Positions 1-9,700 of a DNA stretch of 64,000 nt are shown here, one piece after another. The notes beneath the pieces are model-generated. The model worked only from the letters and a program-made list of their open reading frames with translations, ran no database searches and was not told the origin of the DNA. Position 1 is the first letter of the stretch. Every line of letters begins with the position of its first letter. The stretch covers positions 1 through 64,000 of the forward strand of contig NZ_JADEVO010000028.1 in assembly GCF_017114825.1 (NCBI RefSeq), read 5' to 3'. The position numbers and the translations under genes were made by a program. The DNA comes from Pseudomonas gregormendelii. GTDB taxonomy: Bacteria; Pseudomonadota; Gammaproteobacteria; Pseudomonadales; Pseudomonadaceae.

Positions 1-62
1 TCGAGTACCATGCTGGCAGCATGCAGCTTGAACTCGCGGGTATAGACCTTTCTATCGTTCAT
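1..62 (-). CDS. IS3-family transposase OrfA, N-terminal fragment
   Basis: Twenty complete codons are visible, starting MNDRKVYTREFKLHAASMVL. This is the beginning of the small helix-turn-helix OrfA protein of IS3-type elements (the YTREFK...A..V pattern of the HTH_Tnp_1 family), which binds the IS ends and is normally joined to OrfB by a programmed frameshift. A good ribosome binding site (TTGGAGG) lies a few bases upstream of the ATG. The rest of the gene is off the left edge, so intactness is unknown. Confidence 0.65.
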   Translation of the reverse strand, partial: MNDRKVYTREFKLHAASMVL

Positions 63-122
63 GGAACCTCCAAGTTGGCGAAATCATATCGCCCTTAAGA
101 GGTGTCCGGAATTATTAGACCA
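1..122 (-). mobile_element. End of an IS3-family-like insertion sequence, truncated by the window edge
   Basis: The first 62 bases read on the minus strand as the start of a transposase OrfA. The 5' leader then runs to about base 122, where the element appears to end in CA (TG when read inward, TGGTCTAATAATTCCGGACA), the dinucleotide termini usual for the IS3 family. Directly after it comes a REP element whose left arm looks cut. The exact boundary and the target duplication cannot be fixed because the other end lies outside the window. Confidence 0.6.
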
Positions 123-126
123 GTTC

Positions 127-213
127 AAGCCCGCTCCCATGGGATCTGTGTGTTGAACACACTCTCCGTGAACAACACAGATTCCTGTGGGAGCGGGCTT
201 GCTCGCGATGGCG
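127..213. repeat. REP doublet (GAGCGGGCTTGCTCGCGA family), left arm truncated
   Basis: The right arm (187-213) is a complete REP, GTGGGAGCGGGCTTGCTC followed by GCGATGGCG. The left arm starts only at AAGCCCGCTCCCA (127) and lacks the GCGAGC that should precede it, just where the insertion sequence ends. The arms flank an additional inverted repeat (ATCTGTGT/ACACAGAT). The element lies downstream of the chemotaxis gene that ends at 235. Confidence 0.8.
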
Positions 214-234
214 TCGACCCAGTCACCGCCTTAA

Positions 235-2171
235 TCAGCTCAGCTTGAAACTGCCCATCTGCCGCGCTAGATCATCCGCCAACCGCTGCAACGTCTGGCA
301 ATCCTCACGGCAAGCCCTGACCTCCCCCGCTGTCGCCCGCGCCAGGTCGGAAATGCCCTGTACGTTGCGGTTGATCTCTTCAGTCACCGCCGACTGCTCT
401 TCGGTCGCCGTCGCCACCTGATGGTTCATGTCGCTGATTCGTTCTACCTGACCAGTAATGGCGGTCAGTGAGGCCCCGGTACGCTGGCTGGACTCAACGC
501 CGGTACCGGTGGCCGCCTGTCCGGAATGCATCGAAGACACCGCATTCTCCGCGCCTTGCTTGAGGCTGCCGATCATCTGCTGGATCTCATCGGTGGACGT
601 CTGCGTGCGTCGGGCCAACGTGCGCACCTCATCCGCCACCACCGCAAACCCTCGCCCCATATCGCCAGCGCGAGCCGCTTCAATCGCAGCATTGAGCGCC
701 AACAGATTAGTTTGCTCGGAAATCCCGCGAATCACCGCCAACACCTGATCGATAGACCCTACCTGATGCGCCAGCTCACCCACAGCTGCCGCGGCGAGGC
801 CAATTTCGTCGGACATGCTCTCGATATGACGAATGGACCCGCCCACCACTTCCCGCGCCTGCATCGCCTCGTCCCGTGCACTTTGCGACGCAACGGCAGC
901 GTTACCGGCGTTCTGCGCGATTTCCTGTACGGTCAGGCCCATCTCATGCACGGCAGTGGCGACCATGTCGGTCATTTCCTGCTGGCGGCCGGAACGCTCG
1001 GCGGTATTGTCCACGACCCTGGCAACCTGACCTACAGCTGTGCGCAGGCGCTCGCTGGTCGTCAGCACCTCGCCGATCATGTCGCGCTGGCTGTCCAGGA
1101 AGCGATTGAAGCCCCGCGCCAGATCACCGAGCTCATCGGCCCGGCTGGAGTCCAGACGGTGAGTCAAATCTCCACCACCGCTACCGATGGCAACCAGCGC
1201 CGCTGTTACCTGGCGGATCGGCCGCACCAGGCCACGGGCCAGCAATACCACCAACAGCAGGCATACCAGGGCGACGGCGAGGCCAATGCCGCCACTCATC
1301 CACATGGCACGGCGGGCTTCAGCGTAGATCTGCGACTGTGGCACTTCGGCCACCAGTGTCCAGCCCAAATCCCTCAAGGGCAGGCTCAGTGCCAGAAAAT
1401 CTTCGTCTTCGCGCATGAAGTTAGTGCTGGTGGCCGTTGTTTGACCCATGACGGACCGGGCGGCTGCCTCACCCATCTGCTCGGCCAATGTGCGTTTGCC
1501 ACTGAACCGAGCTTCGGGATGAACCTGGATCAAGCCGTCGGAACGCACCAGGTAGACCTTGCCGCGCGCACCAAAGCTGTAGTTGTGGATCAGCCCGGAA
1601 AGCTCCTTCATGCTCAGGCCAAGCCCTGCAACGCCCACGACTTTACCGGCCTGCTCGACCTTGAGGTCGATGAACAGCGCCAGCTCTCCTGTCGCGGTGT
1701 CATTGTCGATATTGAGCGTGCGCGCCTGATCGCTGCCACAAATGAGTAGAACCAGGCGTCCTTGGGGTTGGCACGGCTGAGCGTGCGGTCCAGGCCCTTC
1801 TCGGTGTAGTAATGGCTGGACCCGGTGCCCACTATCAATGCAGTGAAGGCCTTGTGCTCGGCGCGAATACCTTCCAGGTAGCTGACAAAACCCGGCGCCT
1901 GGGCACTGTTTTCACCCCCCGCCAGCCAGTCGCGCACCATGCTGTTGCTGGCGATATCCTTGGCGGCAGTGAGCGGCTGAACAAGGATGCGTTCGATGTC
2001 GTTGCGCATCGCTTCGATACTGGACGGCAGCGCCTGTTCGACCAGATAACTCTGGGCCAGACGATTGACCACGAGGGTATAAATGCCAACCACGATCAGC
2101 ACGCTGACCAGCAGGGCGGTACCCATGCTCAGGATCAGTTGCCATTGAATACTGCGACGCCAGAACTGCAT
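235..2171 (-). pseudogene. Methyl-accepting chemotaxis protein, interrupted by a single-base frameshift
   Basis: The two halves lie in different frames. The N-terminal part has a first membrane segment and the start of a Cache-type periplasmic sensor domain. The C-terminal part has the end of the sensor, a second membrane segment, HAMP, and the signalling domain with the near-invariant tip (QTNLLALNAAIEAARAG). Reading the upstream frame to Phe-Val near 1740 and then shifting gives a continuous GSDQARTLNIDND..., so one G appears to be missing from the GTGGC at about 1735-1739. Repaired, the protein would be about 645 residues, normal for the family. The chosen start (2171, MQFWRRS) has a GGGGGTG upstream. 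It is either a true pseudogene, a phase-variable site or a sequencing error; the reading frame is otherwise intact, which suggests a recent event. Confidence 0.85.
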
Positions 2172-2271
2172 GGAGCACCCCCAAAGAATAAGAGGCTGGA
2201 ACACTGCAACAGCCGTGCCGATTGTATACAAACCAATCGACAATTTATTCTTTGGTTGTGCGCAAAGCCGA

Positions 2272-2574
2272 TCAGGCTTGATTGATGGTCTTGGCGATCA
2301 CTTCAACCGTGGCGCTGACTTGCTCTTGATAACGGTCGAGTTCGAGCTGGTGTTGCTTGCGCATCTCGATCTGCTGAGAGCACAGGTTCATCGCCGCCAG
2401 CACGAGCAGCCGGTCACCGATCAGCGTCGGGTACCTCTTCTTCGTGTCAGCCAGTGCAGCCTTCAACATCATGGCGGCGTCCAGCAGGGTCTGCTCCTCC
2501 CCGGCCGGCGCCCTGATCGAATAGTCCTCCCCCAGGATGGAGACGACTTTTACCCCTGAGGCGCCCTGACTCAT
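2272..2574 (-). CDS. zapA: Cell division protein ZapA
   Basis: The 100-residue protein starts MSQGASGVKVVSILGEDYSI and shows the ZapA layout: a short beta-rich head (GEDYSIRAPAGEEQTLLDAA, then a region containing LIGDRLLVLAAMNLCSQ) and a C-terminal coiled coil. ZapA binds FtsZ in the cytoplasm and bundles protofilaments in the division ring. The start overlaps the stop of the upstream coiled-coil gene by four bases (ATGA), so the two are co-translated. In P. aeruginosa the zapA gene is followed by 6S RNA and a 5-formyl-THF cyclo-ligase; here a chemotaxis gene follows after 100 bases, and no 6S-like sequence was recognised. Confidence 0.9.
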   Translation of the reverse strand: MSQGASGVKVVSILGEDYSIRAPAGEEQTLLDAAMMLKAALADTKKRYPTLIGDRLLVLAAMNLCSQQIEMRKQHQLELDRYQEQVSATVEVIAKTINQA

Positions 2575-2801
2575 GCGCTGACCGGGCCGGCGCTGACACG
2601 CTCAACCAGGGCCTGGATACGCGCTGCGGTAGCGCCATGTTTCTCTTCCTGTTCCATCAGGTTCAGTTGCAGGTTTTCGTTTTCATCTTTGGCCTGGGCC
2701 AATTCTGCGCTCAGGGTCTGGTTCGTGGCGAGCAGGGCCTGGTTCTGTTGTACCAGGTCGCTGACCAGCTGTTCCAATTGGCTAAGGGAGGCTTCCAACA
2801 T
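2571..2801 (-). CDS. ZapB-like small coiled-coil protein (TIGR02449 type)
   Basis: A 76-residue protein beginning MLEASLSQLEQLVSDLVQQN. It consists almost wholly of leucine/glutamine heptads and is predicted to form one long coiled coil. Proteins of this kind sit directly upstream of zapA in pseudomonads and are thought to act like ZapB, linking the division ring to the nucleoid; that role is inferred. A longer reading frame extends upstream to 2879, but the extra residues are not coiled coil, and the start at 2801 has an A-rich GGAAAATCAAA leader. It forms a two-gene operon with zapA (4-base overlap). Confidence 0.75.
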   Translation of the reverse strand: MLEASLSQLEQLVSDLVQQNQALLATNQTLSAELAQAKDENENLQLNLMEQEEKHGATAARIQALVERVSAGPVSA

Positions 2802-2970
2802 TTTGATTTTCCAAGCATTTTCAAAGGGCGCGTACGATAAAGAAAAGTCACCACGGATGCCAGGGTTATTCAGGCGCAAGGCCTTGATTTTCCTGGCGGG
2901 CGACCCTTCTCGCGAGCTTTAAAGACTGTGATTGGCGAATCTGGTTCCTGCACTTCGTCGATAACCCTTG

Positions 2971-3066
2971 TTGCAGGCTCGAGCTTGCTCGCGACGAACG
3001 AAAGACCACCGCATACCTGGATGCTCGCGTCATCATTCACGACCATCGCGAGGTCGCTCCTACAGG
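2971..3066. repeat. Degenerate REP pair
   Basis: Two inverted arms related to the GCTTGCTCGCGA family lie about 40 bases apart. Several mismatches within the arms suggest an old, decaying copy. Confidence 0.5.
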
Positions 3067-3101
3067 GTGTGTGCTGTGGATGCGACAAAAAAAGCACAGG
3101 C

Positions 3102-3130
3102 ACTCAAGACTTTAGTCTTATGACCGATAA
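3102..3130 (+). promoter_or_regulatory. FliA (sigma-28) promoter for the chemotaxis receptor gene
   Basis: ACTCAAGAC at 3102-3110 matches the Pseudomonas FliA -35 (TCAAG), and ACCGATAA at 3123-3130 matches the -10 (GCCGATAA) with one difference. The spacing between them is correct. The predicted start lies about 50 bases before the ATG at 3186. This places the receptor in the late flagellar regulon. Confidence 0.75.
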
Positions 3131-3185
3131 GCCCTCCATACGACAGTCTCAGCGCCGCATGGATGCGCCTTTCCCGGTACACACC

Positions 3186-4811
3186 ATGTCTCTTCGTAAT
3201 ATGAATATCGCTCCGCGGGCCTTCCTCGGTTTCGCCCTGATTGGCGGTTTGATGCTGGTTCTGGGGGTGTTTGCCTTGAACCAGATGAGCAAGATCCGCG
3301 CGGCGGGCGAAGACATCGCCTCCGCCAGCGTGCCTAGCGTGAAAAGCCTCGACGAGTTCACGCAATTGACGCTGCGCCTGCGGGTCCTGTCCTACCGCTT
3401 GCTGACTAACCGCGAACCTGACGTGCAGCAGAAAACCTATGAGCTGTTCGAGCTGCGTCATCAGCAGATCCGCGCGACGCAGAAGGTTTATGAACCGCTG
3501 ATCGACGGGCCGGTCGAGCGGGCGGCCTATGACCAGTATCTGCAACTGCTGGGTCAATACCGTCAGCTTGAGGAGCAGATGAAGAGCCTGTCGCGCAACA
3601 ATCAGGTCGAAGACCTGCGCAAAATGCTCAACACCGAATTGCTGGCCAATTCCGAGGCGGTCAACACGGCACTCGCCAGGTTGCTGGAGATCAATACCCA
3701 GCAGATCGCCGAAACCAGCCAGGAGGCAGCCGACCAGTACTCCTCGGCATTTAACCTGGTTGTCGGGCTGCTGGTCCTGGCCTCAGGCCTGACGCTGCTG
3801 TTCGCCTGGTTGTTGACCAACAGCATTACCAAGCCGATCGCCAATGCCCTGGAAGCCGCCGAAGCCATCGCCGAGGGCAACCTGACTCGCCCGATCACCG
3901 TCGATGGCGAAGATGAAGCCGGCCGCCTGTTGCTGGCCATGTCGAAGATGCAGGAAAAACTGCGCGACACGTTGCAGCGAATTTCCGGTTCGGCGACTCA
4001 ACTGGCCTCCGCCGCTGAAGAGCTCAACTGCGTCACCGATGAAAGCGCCCGCGGCCTGACCCAGCAGAACAACGAAATCGAACAGGCCGCCACTGCCGTG
4101 AACGAAATGACCAGCGCCGTTGAAGAAGTCGCGCGCAACGCGGTCAGCACCTCCGAAGCGTCGAAAAACGCCACGACCTCTGCCGGCGACGGCCGCGACC
4201 TGGTCCAGGAAACCGTCAGCGCCATTGAACGCATGAGCGCCGACGTGCAGAGCACCGCAAGCCTGATCGGCGACCTGGCCAACGAGTCCCGGGATATCGG
4301 CAAAGTCCTGGATGTGATTCGTGGGCTGGCTGACCAGACCAACCTGCTGGCGCTGAACGCGGCGATCGAAGCGGCCCGTGCCGGCGAGGCCGGTCGCGGT
4401 TTTGCCGTGGTGGCGGACGAAGTTCGTGCACTGGCCCATCGCACCCAGCAATCGACCAGCGAAATCGAACGCATGATCGGCAGCATCCAGAGCGGTACCG
4501 AGCATGCGGTGAATTCGATGCGCAACAGCACCGAGCGTGCCGAATCGACCCTGAACATTGCCCGCGGAGCCGGACTGTCCCTGGAGACGATCAACAATGC
4601 CATTGTCGAGATCAACGAGCGCAACCTGGTGATCGCCAGCGCGGCGGAAGAACAGGCCCAGGTGGCGCGGGAAGTGGATCGCAACCTGGTGAACATCCGG
4701 GACCTGTCGGTGCAGTCGGCAACCGGGGCGAGCCAGACCAGCGCGGCCAGTAATGAGCTATCGCGCCTGGCGGTGGATCTGAATGGAATGGTGGGACGCT
4801 TCCACCTTTAA
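3186..4811 (+). CDS. Methyl-accepting chemotaxis protein with four-helix-bundle sensor
   Basis: A 541-residue inner-membrane receptor. After a short N-terminal tail there is a membrane segment (FLGFALIGGLMLVLGVFAL), then a helical periplasmic domain of about 150 residues with the pattern of a four-helix-bundle ligand domain. A second membrane segment (FNLVVGLLVLASGLTLLFAW), HAMP, and a full signalling domain with the hairpin tip QTNLLALNAAIEAARAG follow. It should control CheA activity in the flagellar chemotaxis pathway; the ligand cannot be read from sequence. The start MSLRNMNI at 3186 is chosen because upstream in-frame codons overlap the promoter. A second ATG at 3201 is possible. No che genes are nearby. 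Confidence 0.9.
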   Translation: MSLRNMNIAPRAFLGFALIGGLMLVLGVFALNQMSKIRAAGEDIASASVPSVKSLDEFTQLTLRLRVLSYRLLTNREPDVQQKTYELFELRHQQIRATQKVYEPLIDGPVERAAYDQYLQLLGQYRQLEEQMKSLSRNNQVEDLRKMLNTELLANSEAVNTALARLLEINTQQIAETSQEAADQYSSAFNLVVGLLVLASGLTLLFAWLLTNSITKPIANALEAAEAIAEGNLTRPITVDGEDEAGRLLLAMSKMQEKLRDTLQRISGSATQLASAAEELNCVTDESARGLTQQNNEIEQAATAVNEMTSAVEEVARNAVSTSEASKNATTSAGDGRDLVQETVSAIERMSADVQSTASLIGDLANESRDIGKVLDVIRGLADQTNLLALNAAIEAARAGEAGRGFAVVADEVRALAHRTQQSTSEIERMIGSIQSGTEHAVNSMRNSTERAESTLNIARGAGLSLETINNAIVEINERNLVIASAAEEQAQVAREVDRNLVNIRDLSVQSATGASQTSAASNELSRLAVDLNGMVGRFHL

Positions 4812-4820
4812 CACGCAAAC

Positions 4821-4866
4821 GCAGCCCCCCGTGGGAGCTGGCTTCCCAGCTCCCACGGGGGGCTGC
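4821..4866. terminator. Perfect 21-bp palindrome, probable terminator/REP hairpin
   Basis: Left arm 4821-4841 and right arm 4846-4866 are exact reverse complements with a 4-base CTTC loop. The inner part is GTGGGAGCTGG, the same core as the repeat at 35401. It starts ten bases after the chemotaxis stop codon, but no T run follows, so it may act as an mRNA-stabilising hairpin instead of a classical terminator. Confidence 0.65.
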
Positions 4867-5004
4867 GCCAAGGCGAATTCAGCTGTTGGGCATTGATCCG
4901 CAAAAGCTTTTTGACAGCATCACATTTCAACAGGTTAGAATCGCTGGCACGCAGACTGCATGGTCAGTTTGTGCCCGCCTTTCAGCTTTCCTGGAGTACT
5001 GCCT

Positions 5005-6747
5005 TTGAATGCGACGACCATCAACAGCCTGTTCTTGATCGGCGCGTTGCTGGTAGGTGCGAGCATTCTGGTGAGTTCACTTTCGTCGCGCCTGGGCATC
5101 CCTATCCTGGTGATCATCCTGGCCGTGGGCATGGCGGCCGGTGTCGACGGCGCCGGTATCATTTTCGATAACTACCCTACAGCCTATCTGGTCGGCAACC
5201 TGGCACTGGCCGTCATCCTGCTCGACGGTGGCCTGCGAACAAGGGTGTCCAGTTTCCGCGTGGCCTTATGGCCAGCATTGTCCCTGGCCACGGTCGGGGT
5301 GTTGATCACCACTGGCTTGACTGGCATGGCGGCCGCCTGGCTGTTCGACCTGAACATGATCCAGGGCTTGCTGATTGGCGCCATCGTCGGTTCCACCGAT
5401 GCGGCGGCGGTGTTCTCGCTGCTGGGCGGCAAGGGCCTGAACGAGCGGGTCAGTGCCAGCCTCGAGATCGAATCCGGCAGCAACGACCCGATGGCGGTGT
5501 TCCTCACCGTCACCCTGATCGACATGCTTGCCAGCGGCGAGACCGGGCTGCACTGGAACCTGCTGGGGCATCTGGTGCGCGAGTTCGGCATTGGCGGCGT
5601 CATTGGCCTGGGTGGCGGCTGGGTCATGTTGCAGCTGGTCAACCGAATCAACCTGGCCAACGGCCTGTACCCGATCCTGGTGATCGCTGGCGGGCTTGCG
5701 GTGTTCGCGCTGACCAACGCGCTGCACGGCAGCGGCTTCCTCGCGGTGTACCTGTGTGGCCTGGTGATCGGCAACCGTCCGGTGCGCAGCCGTCACGGCA
5801 TCCTGCACATGCTCGACGGCATGGCGTGGCTGGCGCAGATCGGGATGTTCCTGGTGCTGGGCCTGCTGGTAACGCCACACGACCTGCTGCCAATCGCCTT
5901 GCCCGCCCTGGGCCTGGCGCTGTGGATGATCCTGTTCGCACGGCCGCTGTCGGTGATGGTTGGCCTGCTGCCATTCAAGGCCTTCCACGGCCGCGAAAAA
6001 GCTTTTATCTCCTGGGTGGGGCTGCGCGGCGCGGTGCCGATCATCCTGGCGGTGTTCCCGCTGATGGCCGGCCTGCCCAACGCCCAGCTCTACTTCAACC
6101 TCGCATTCTTTATCGTGCTGGTGTCGCTGCTGGTGCAGGGCACGAGCCTGCCCTGGGTGGCGAAGTTGCTCAAGGTCACCGTTCCGCCTGAGCCGTTGCC
6201 GATTTCCCGGGCCGCGCTGGAAGTGCATGTAACCAGCGAATGGGAGCTGTTCGTTTATCGCCTTGGGGCCGAGAAATGGTGCATCGGTTCGCCCCTTCGC
6301 GAGTTGAAAATGCCCGAAGGCACGCGTATTGCGGCCCTGTTCCGTGGCCAGCAACTGCTCCATCCGTCGGGTAGTACGGTGCTCGAAGTCGATGATTTAC
6401 TCTGTGTTATCGGCCACGAACACAACCTCCCGGCCCTTGGAAAACTCTTCAGCCAGGCCCCGCAACGGGGGCTTGATTTGCGCTTTTTCGGCGACTTCGT
6501 ACTCGAAGGAGATGCCCAGCTGGCTGCGGTTGCTGCCCTGTACGGGTTGAAGGTCGAAGGCATCGATCCGGACATGTCCCTGGGCCGCTTCATCGCGCAA
6601 AAAGTTGGCGGTGCGCCAGTAGTGGGTGACCAGGTGGAGTGGAACAACACCATCTGGACCGTCGCGGTCATGGACGGGAACAAGATTGGCAAAGTCGGCG
6701 TCAGATTTCCCGAAGGAAGTCGCCCGGGTCCGGGACTCTTCCTCTAA
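5005..6747 (+). CDS. cvrA: CvrA/NhaP2-type potassium/proton antiporter
   Basis: A 580-residue inner-membrane protein. The first ~390 residues are a 12-13 helix CPA1 antiporter core, including the ion-site region GSNDPMAVF and GLRGAVPI. The rest is cytoplasmic and resembles the TrkA-C domain followed by a CorC/HlyC-like domain, the layout of E. coli CvrA (578 residues) and the PA5021 product. It expels K+ in exchange for protons and helps volume control at low osmolarity. The start is taken as TTG at 5005: CTGGAG lies eight bases upstream, and the protein then begins (L/M)NATTINSLFLIGALL as in homologues. An ATG at 4960 would add fifteen unrelated residues. A mechanosensitive channel gene follows after 33 bases, so the two may share a transcript with an osmotic theme. 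Confidence 0.9.
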   Translation: MNATTINSLFLIGALLVGASILVSSLSSRLGIPILVIILAVGMAAGVDGAGIIFDNYPTAYLVGNLALAVILLDGGLRTRVSSFRVALWPALSLATVGVLITTGLTGMAAAWLFDLNMIQGLLIGAIVGSTDAAAVFSLLGGKGLNERVSASLEIESGSNDPMAVFLTVTLIDMLASGETGLHWNLLGHLVREFGIGGVIGLGGGWVMLQLVNRINLANGLYPILVIAGGLAVFALTNALHGSGFLAVYLCGLVIGNRPVRSRHGILHMLDGMAWLAQIGMFLVLGLLVTPHDLLPIALPALGLALWMILFARPLSVMVGLLPFKAFHGREKAFISWVGLRGAVPIILAVFPLMAGLPNAQLYFNLAFFIVLVSLLVQGTSLPWVAKLLKVTVPPEPLPISRAALEVHVTSEWELFVYRLGAEKWCIGSPLRELKMPEGTRIAALFRGQQLLHPSGSTVLEVDDLLCVIGHEHNLPALGKLFSQAPQRGLDLRFFGDFVLEGDAQLAAVAALYGLKVEGIDPDMSLGRFIAQKVGGAPVVGDQVEWNNTIWTVAVMDGNKIGKVGVRFPEGSRPGPGLFL

Positions 6748-6780
6748 ACTCCACACTTCGCCAGCTTTCGATCGGTCTCT

Positions 6781-9700
6781 ATGTCAACCCTGCGCACCTA
6801 TTTCTTCATGGCCCTGCTGGGCTTGAGCCTCTCTATCGGTACGCTGCAAGCCGCCGAACCGCCCACCAGCGAAGCTGTGCAGGCGAGCCTGGACAAGATT
6901 GCCGACCGCAAGCTGCCGGAAGCCGATCAGAAAGCCCTGCAGAGCATCCTGCAAAACACCCTGACACAGCTGGGTAATCAGCGCGATTACGAGCAGAAAC
7001 TGGCAGCGCTCAAGCAGCAGCTGGCTACCGCGCCCAAGCAGAACATAGAAAACCAGCGCGAACTGGTGCGTCTCAAGGGCACCAAGGTCCTGCCGGTGGA
7101 GCAGCGCTTCGCCAACCTGTCGATCCAGCAGCTGGAGCAGATGCTCACCGAGCGCTCTACCCAACAGAGCGATCTGCAAAAAGCCCTGGCCGATGCCAAC
7201 AGCCTGGTCATCACCGCCCAGACCCGGCCCGAGCGTGCCCAGGCAGAAATCTCCGCCAGCCAGACCCGCATCCAGCAGATCAACAACATCCTCAAGGCCG
7301 GCAAGGACGCGGGCAAAACCTTGAGCGGCGAACAGCGCGACCAGCTCAACGCCGAACTTGCGGCACTCAACGCGCTGATCCCCCTGCGTCGCCAGGAATT
7401 GGCGGGAAACAGCCAGTTGCAGGACCTGGGCAACAGCCAGCATGACTTGCTTACCGAGAAATCGGATCGCCTGGATCAGGAAATCCAGGAGCTGCAAAAC
7501 CTGATCAACCAGAAGCGCCTGGCACAGTCCCAGGAGACCGTGACGCAACAGTCCATCGAGGCACAGAAAGCCGGGGGCAGCAGTTTGCTGGCCACGGAAA
7601 GCTCGATCAACCTGAAGCTGTCCGACTACCTGCTCAAAACCACCGACCGCCTCAACATCGTCACCCAGCAGAACCTGCAGACCAAACAGCAACTCGACAG
7701 CGTCACCCAAAGCGACTCGGCCCTGGACGAGCAAATCAACGTGCTCAAGGGCAGCCTGCTGCTGTCGAAAATCCTCTACAAGCAGAAACAGGCTTTGCCG
7801 CGGCTCAAGCTGGACCGCGATCTTGCGGACCAGATCGCCGACATCCGTCTGTATCAGTTTGATGTCAGCCAGCAACGGGAGCTGCTGAGCAACCCGACCA
7901 TCTATGTCGACAACCTGCTGTCCACCCAACAGCCGGAACAGGTTACCCCGCAGTTGCGCAAGAGCCTGCTGGAACTGGCCAATACCCGGGCGGACCTGCT
8001 GGAGCGGCTGAACCGCGAACTGAGCGCCGTACTCAACGAATCCATTACCCTGCAACTCAACCAGAAACAACTGCTGAGTACCGCGCAAAACCTGCGCGCC
8101 ACCCTCGACGAGCAGATGTTCTGGATCCCAAGCAACAAGCCGCTGGACTTCGAATGGATGCACGACGTGCCGGAGCGCCTGCAGCGCCAGGTCACCACCC
8201 TGCCATGGGCTTCGAGCCTGAGCGAACTGTCCGACGGGCTGACCCAGCGACCATTGCTGTTCCTGCCCCTGGCGTTGCTGATCGGCGCGCTGCTGTGGCG
8301 CCGCAAGAGCCTGTATGCCCGTTTGAACAAGGTTCACCAGGACATCGGCCACTTCAAGCGTGACAGCCAGTGGCACACGCCGCAGGCCATTTTGATCAAC
8401 ATCCTGCTGGCGATGCCGGTGTCACTGGGCCTGGCCCTTTGCGGCCTGGCGCTGCAGATCGACGCACGCGGGCAGAACGCCAATATGGGCGCGGCGCTGT
8501 TGCAGATGGCGCAAGCCTGGCTGGTGTTCTACACCGCCTACCGCATATTGGCCCCGGGTGGCGTGGCGGAACTGCATTTCCGCTGGGAGAAGCCACAGGT
8601 CGAATTCCTGCAGGGCTGGGTGCGTCGACTTGGTTTGGTCGTGATGGCCCTGGTTGCCGTGGTGGCAGTCGCAGAGCTGCAACCGGCGGCCCTGGCCGAT
8701 GATGTGCTGGGCATGCCGGTGGTGCTGACCTGTTATGCGCTGATGGCCTGGCTGCTCAGCCGCCTGCTGATCAGCAGCCCGACTCACCAGAACGCCTCGC
8801 TGTTCCGCAAGGCCGTGGGCATCCTGTTTACCGCGCTGCCCATCGCGCTGTTCGTCGCGGTGTGCTTTGGCTATTACTACACGGCGCTCAAACTCAGTGA
8901 TCGGCTGATCAACACGTTGTACCTGCTGATGTTCTGGCTGGTCATTGAAGCCACGTTCGTGCGCGGCCTCAGCGTTGCCGCCCGACGCCTGGCCTATCAG
9001 CGCGCCCTGGCCAAGCGCCAGGCCGCCAGGGAAGCGGGTGATGGCGAAGCGGTGATCGAAGAGCCGACACTGGACATCGAAAAGGTCAACGAACAGTCGC
9101 TGCGCCTGATCCGCCTGGCGTTGCTGGGCGGGTTCATGGCAGCGCTGTACTGGGTCTGGTCGGACCTGATCACCGTGTTCTCGTATCTGGACAACATTAC
9201 CCTCTACGAATACACCAGCGGCACCGGCGCCAACATGAGCATGGTGCCGATCAGCATCGGCGACATGCTCGGCGCACTGATCATCATCGGTATTACCTTC
9301 GCCCTCGCCCGCAACTTGCCAGGGCTGCTGGAAGTGCTGGTGTTGTCCAAGCTGAACCTGGCGCAGGGCAGTGCCTACGCTACGACCACGCTATTGTCCT
9401 ATGTGATTGCAGGCGTCGGTTTCGTCTCGACCCTGTCGACCCTTGGCGTGAGCTGGGACAAATTGCAATGGCTGGTGGCAGCGCTATCGGTCGGCCTGGG
9501 TTTTGGTATGCAGGAGATCTTCGCCAACTTCATCTCCGGCATCATGATCCTGTTCGAACGTCCCGTGCGGATTGGCGACACCATCACCATCGGCAACCTG
9601 TCGGGTACGGTGAGCAAGATCCGCATCCGCGCCACAACCATCACCGACTTCGACCGCAAGGACATCATCGTCCCGAACAAGACGTTCATTACCGGCCAAC

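Larger units (their letters stand above)
2802..3185. other. Gene-free stretch with degenerate REP pair and FliA promoter
   Basis: This 384-base gap lies between the divergent zapB-like gene and the chemotaxis receptor. It contains a weak REP-like pair (2971-3000, CTCGAGCTTGCTCGCGACG; 3042-3066, CCATCGCGAGGTCGCTCCTAC) and the sigma-28 promoter at 3102-3130. No convincing coding sequence was found, and no clear sigma-70 promoter for the zap operon could be assigned. Confidence 0.6.

Noticed and set aside
526..1749. Plus-strand open frame of ~400 codons opposite the broken chemotaxis gene
   Set aside because: The minus strand encodes clear HAMP and signalling domains; the plus frame is a mirror of them.
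2172..2271. Search for 6S RNA next to zapA
   Set aside because: Only 100 bases separate zapA from the chemotaxis gene, too short for the ~180-base RNA, and no matching fold was seen.
6784..8376. Minus-strand open frame of ~530 codons opposite mscK
   Set aside because: Composition (Leu/Gln/Val repeats) mirrors the Gln-rich coiled coil encoded on the other strand.
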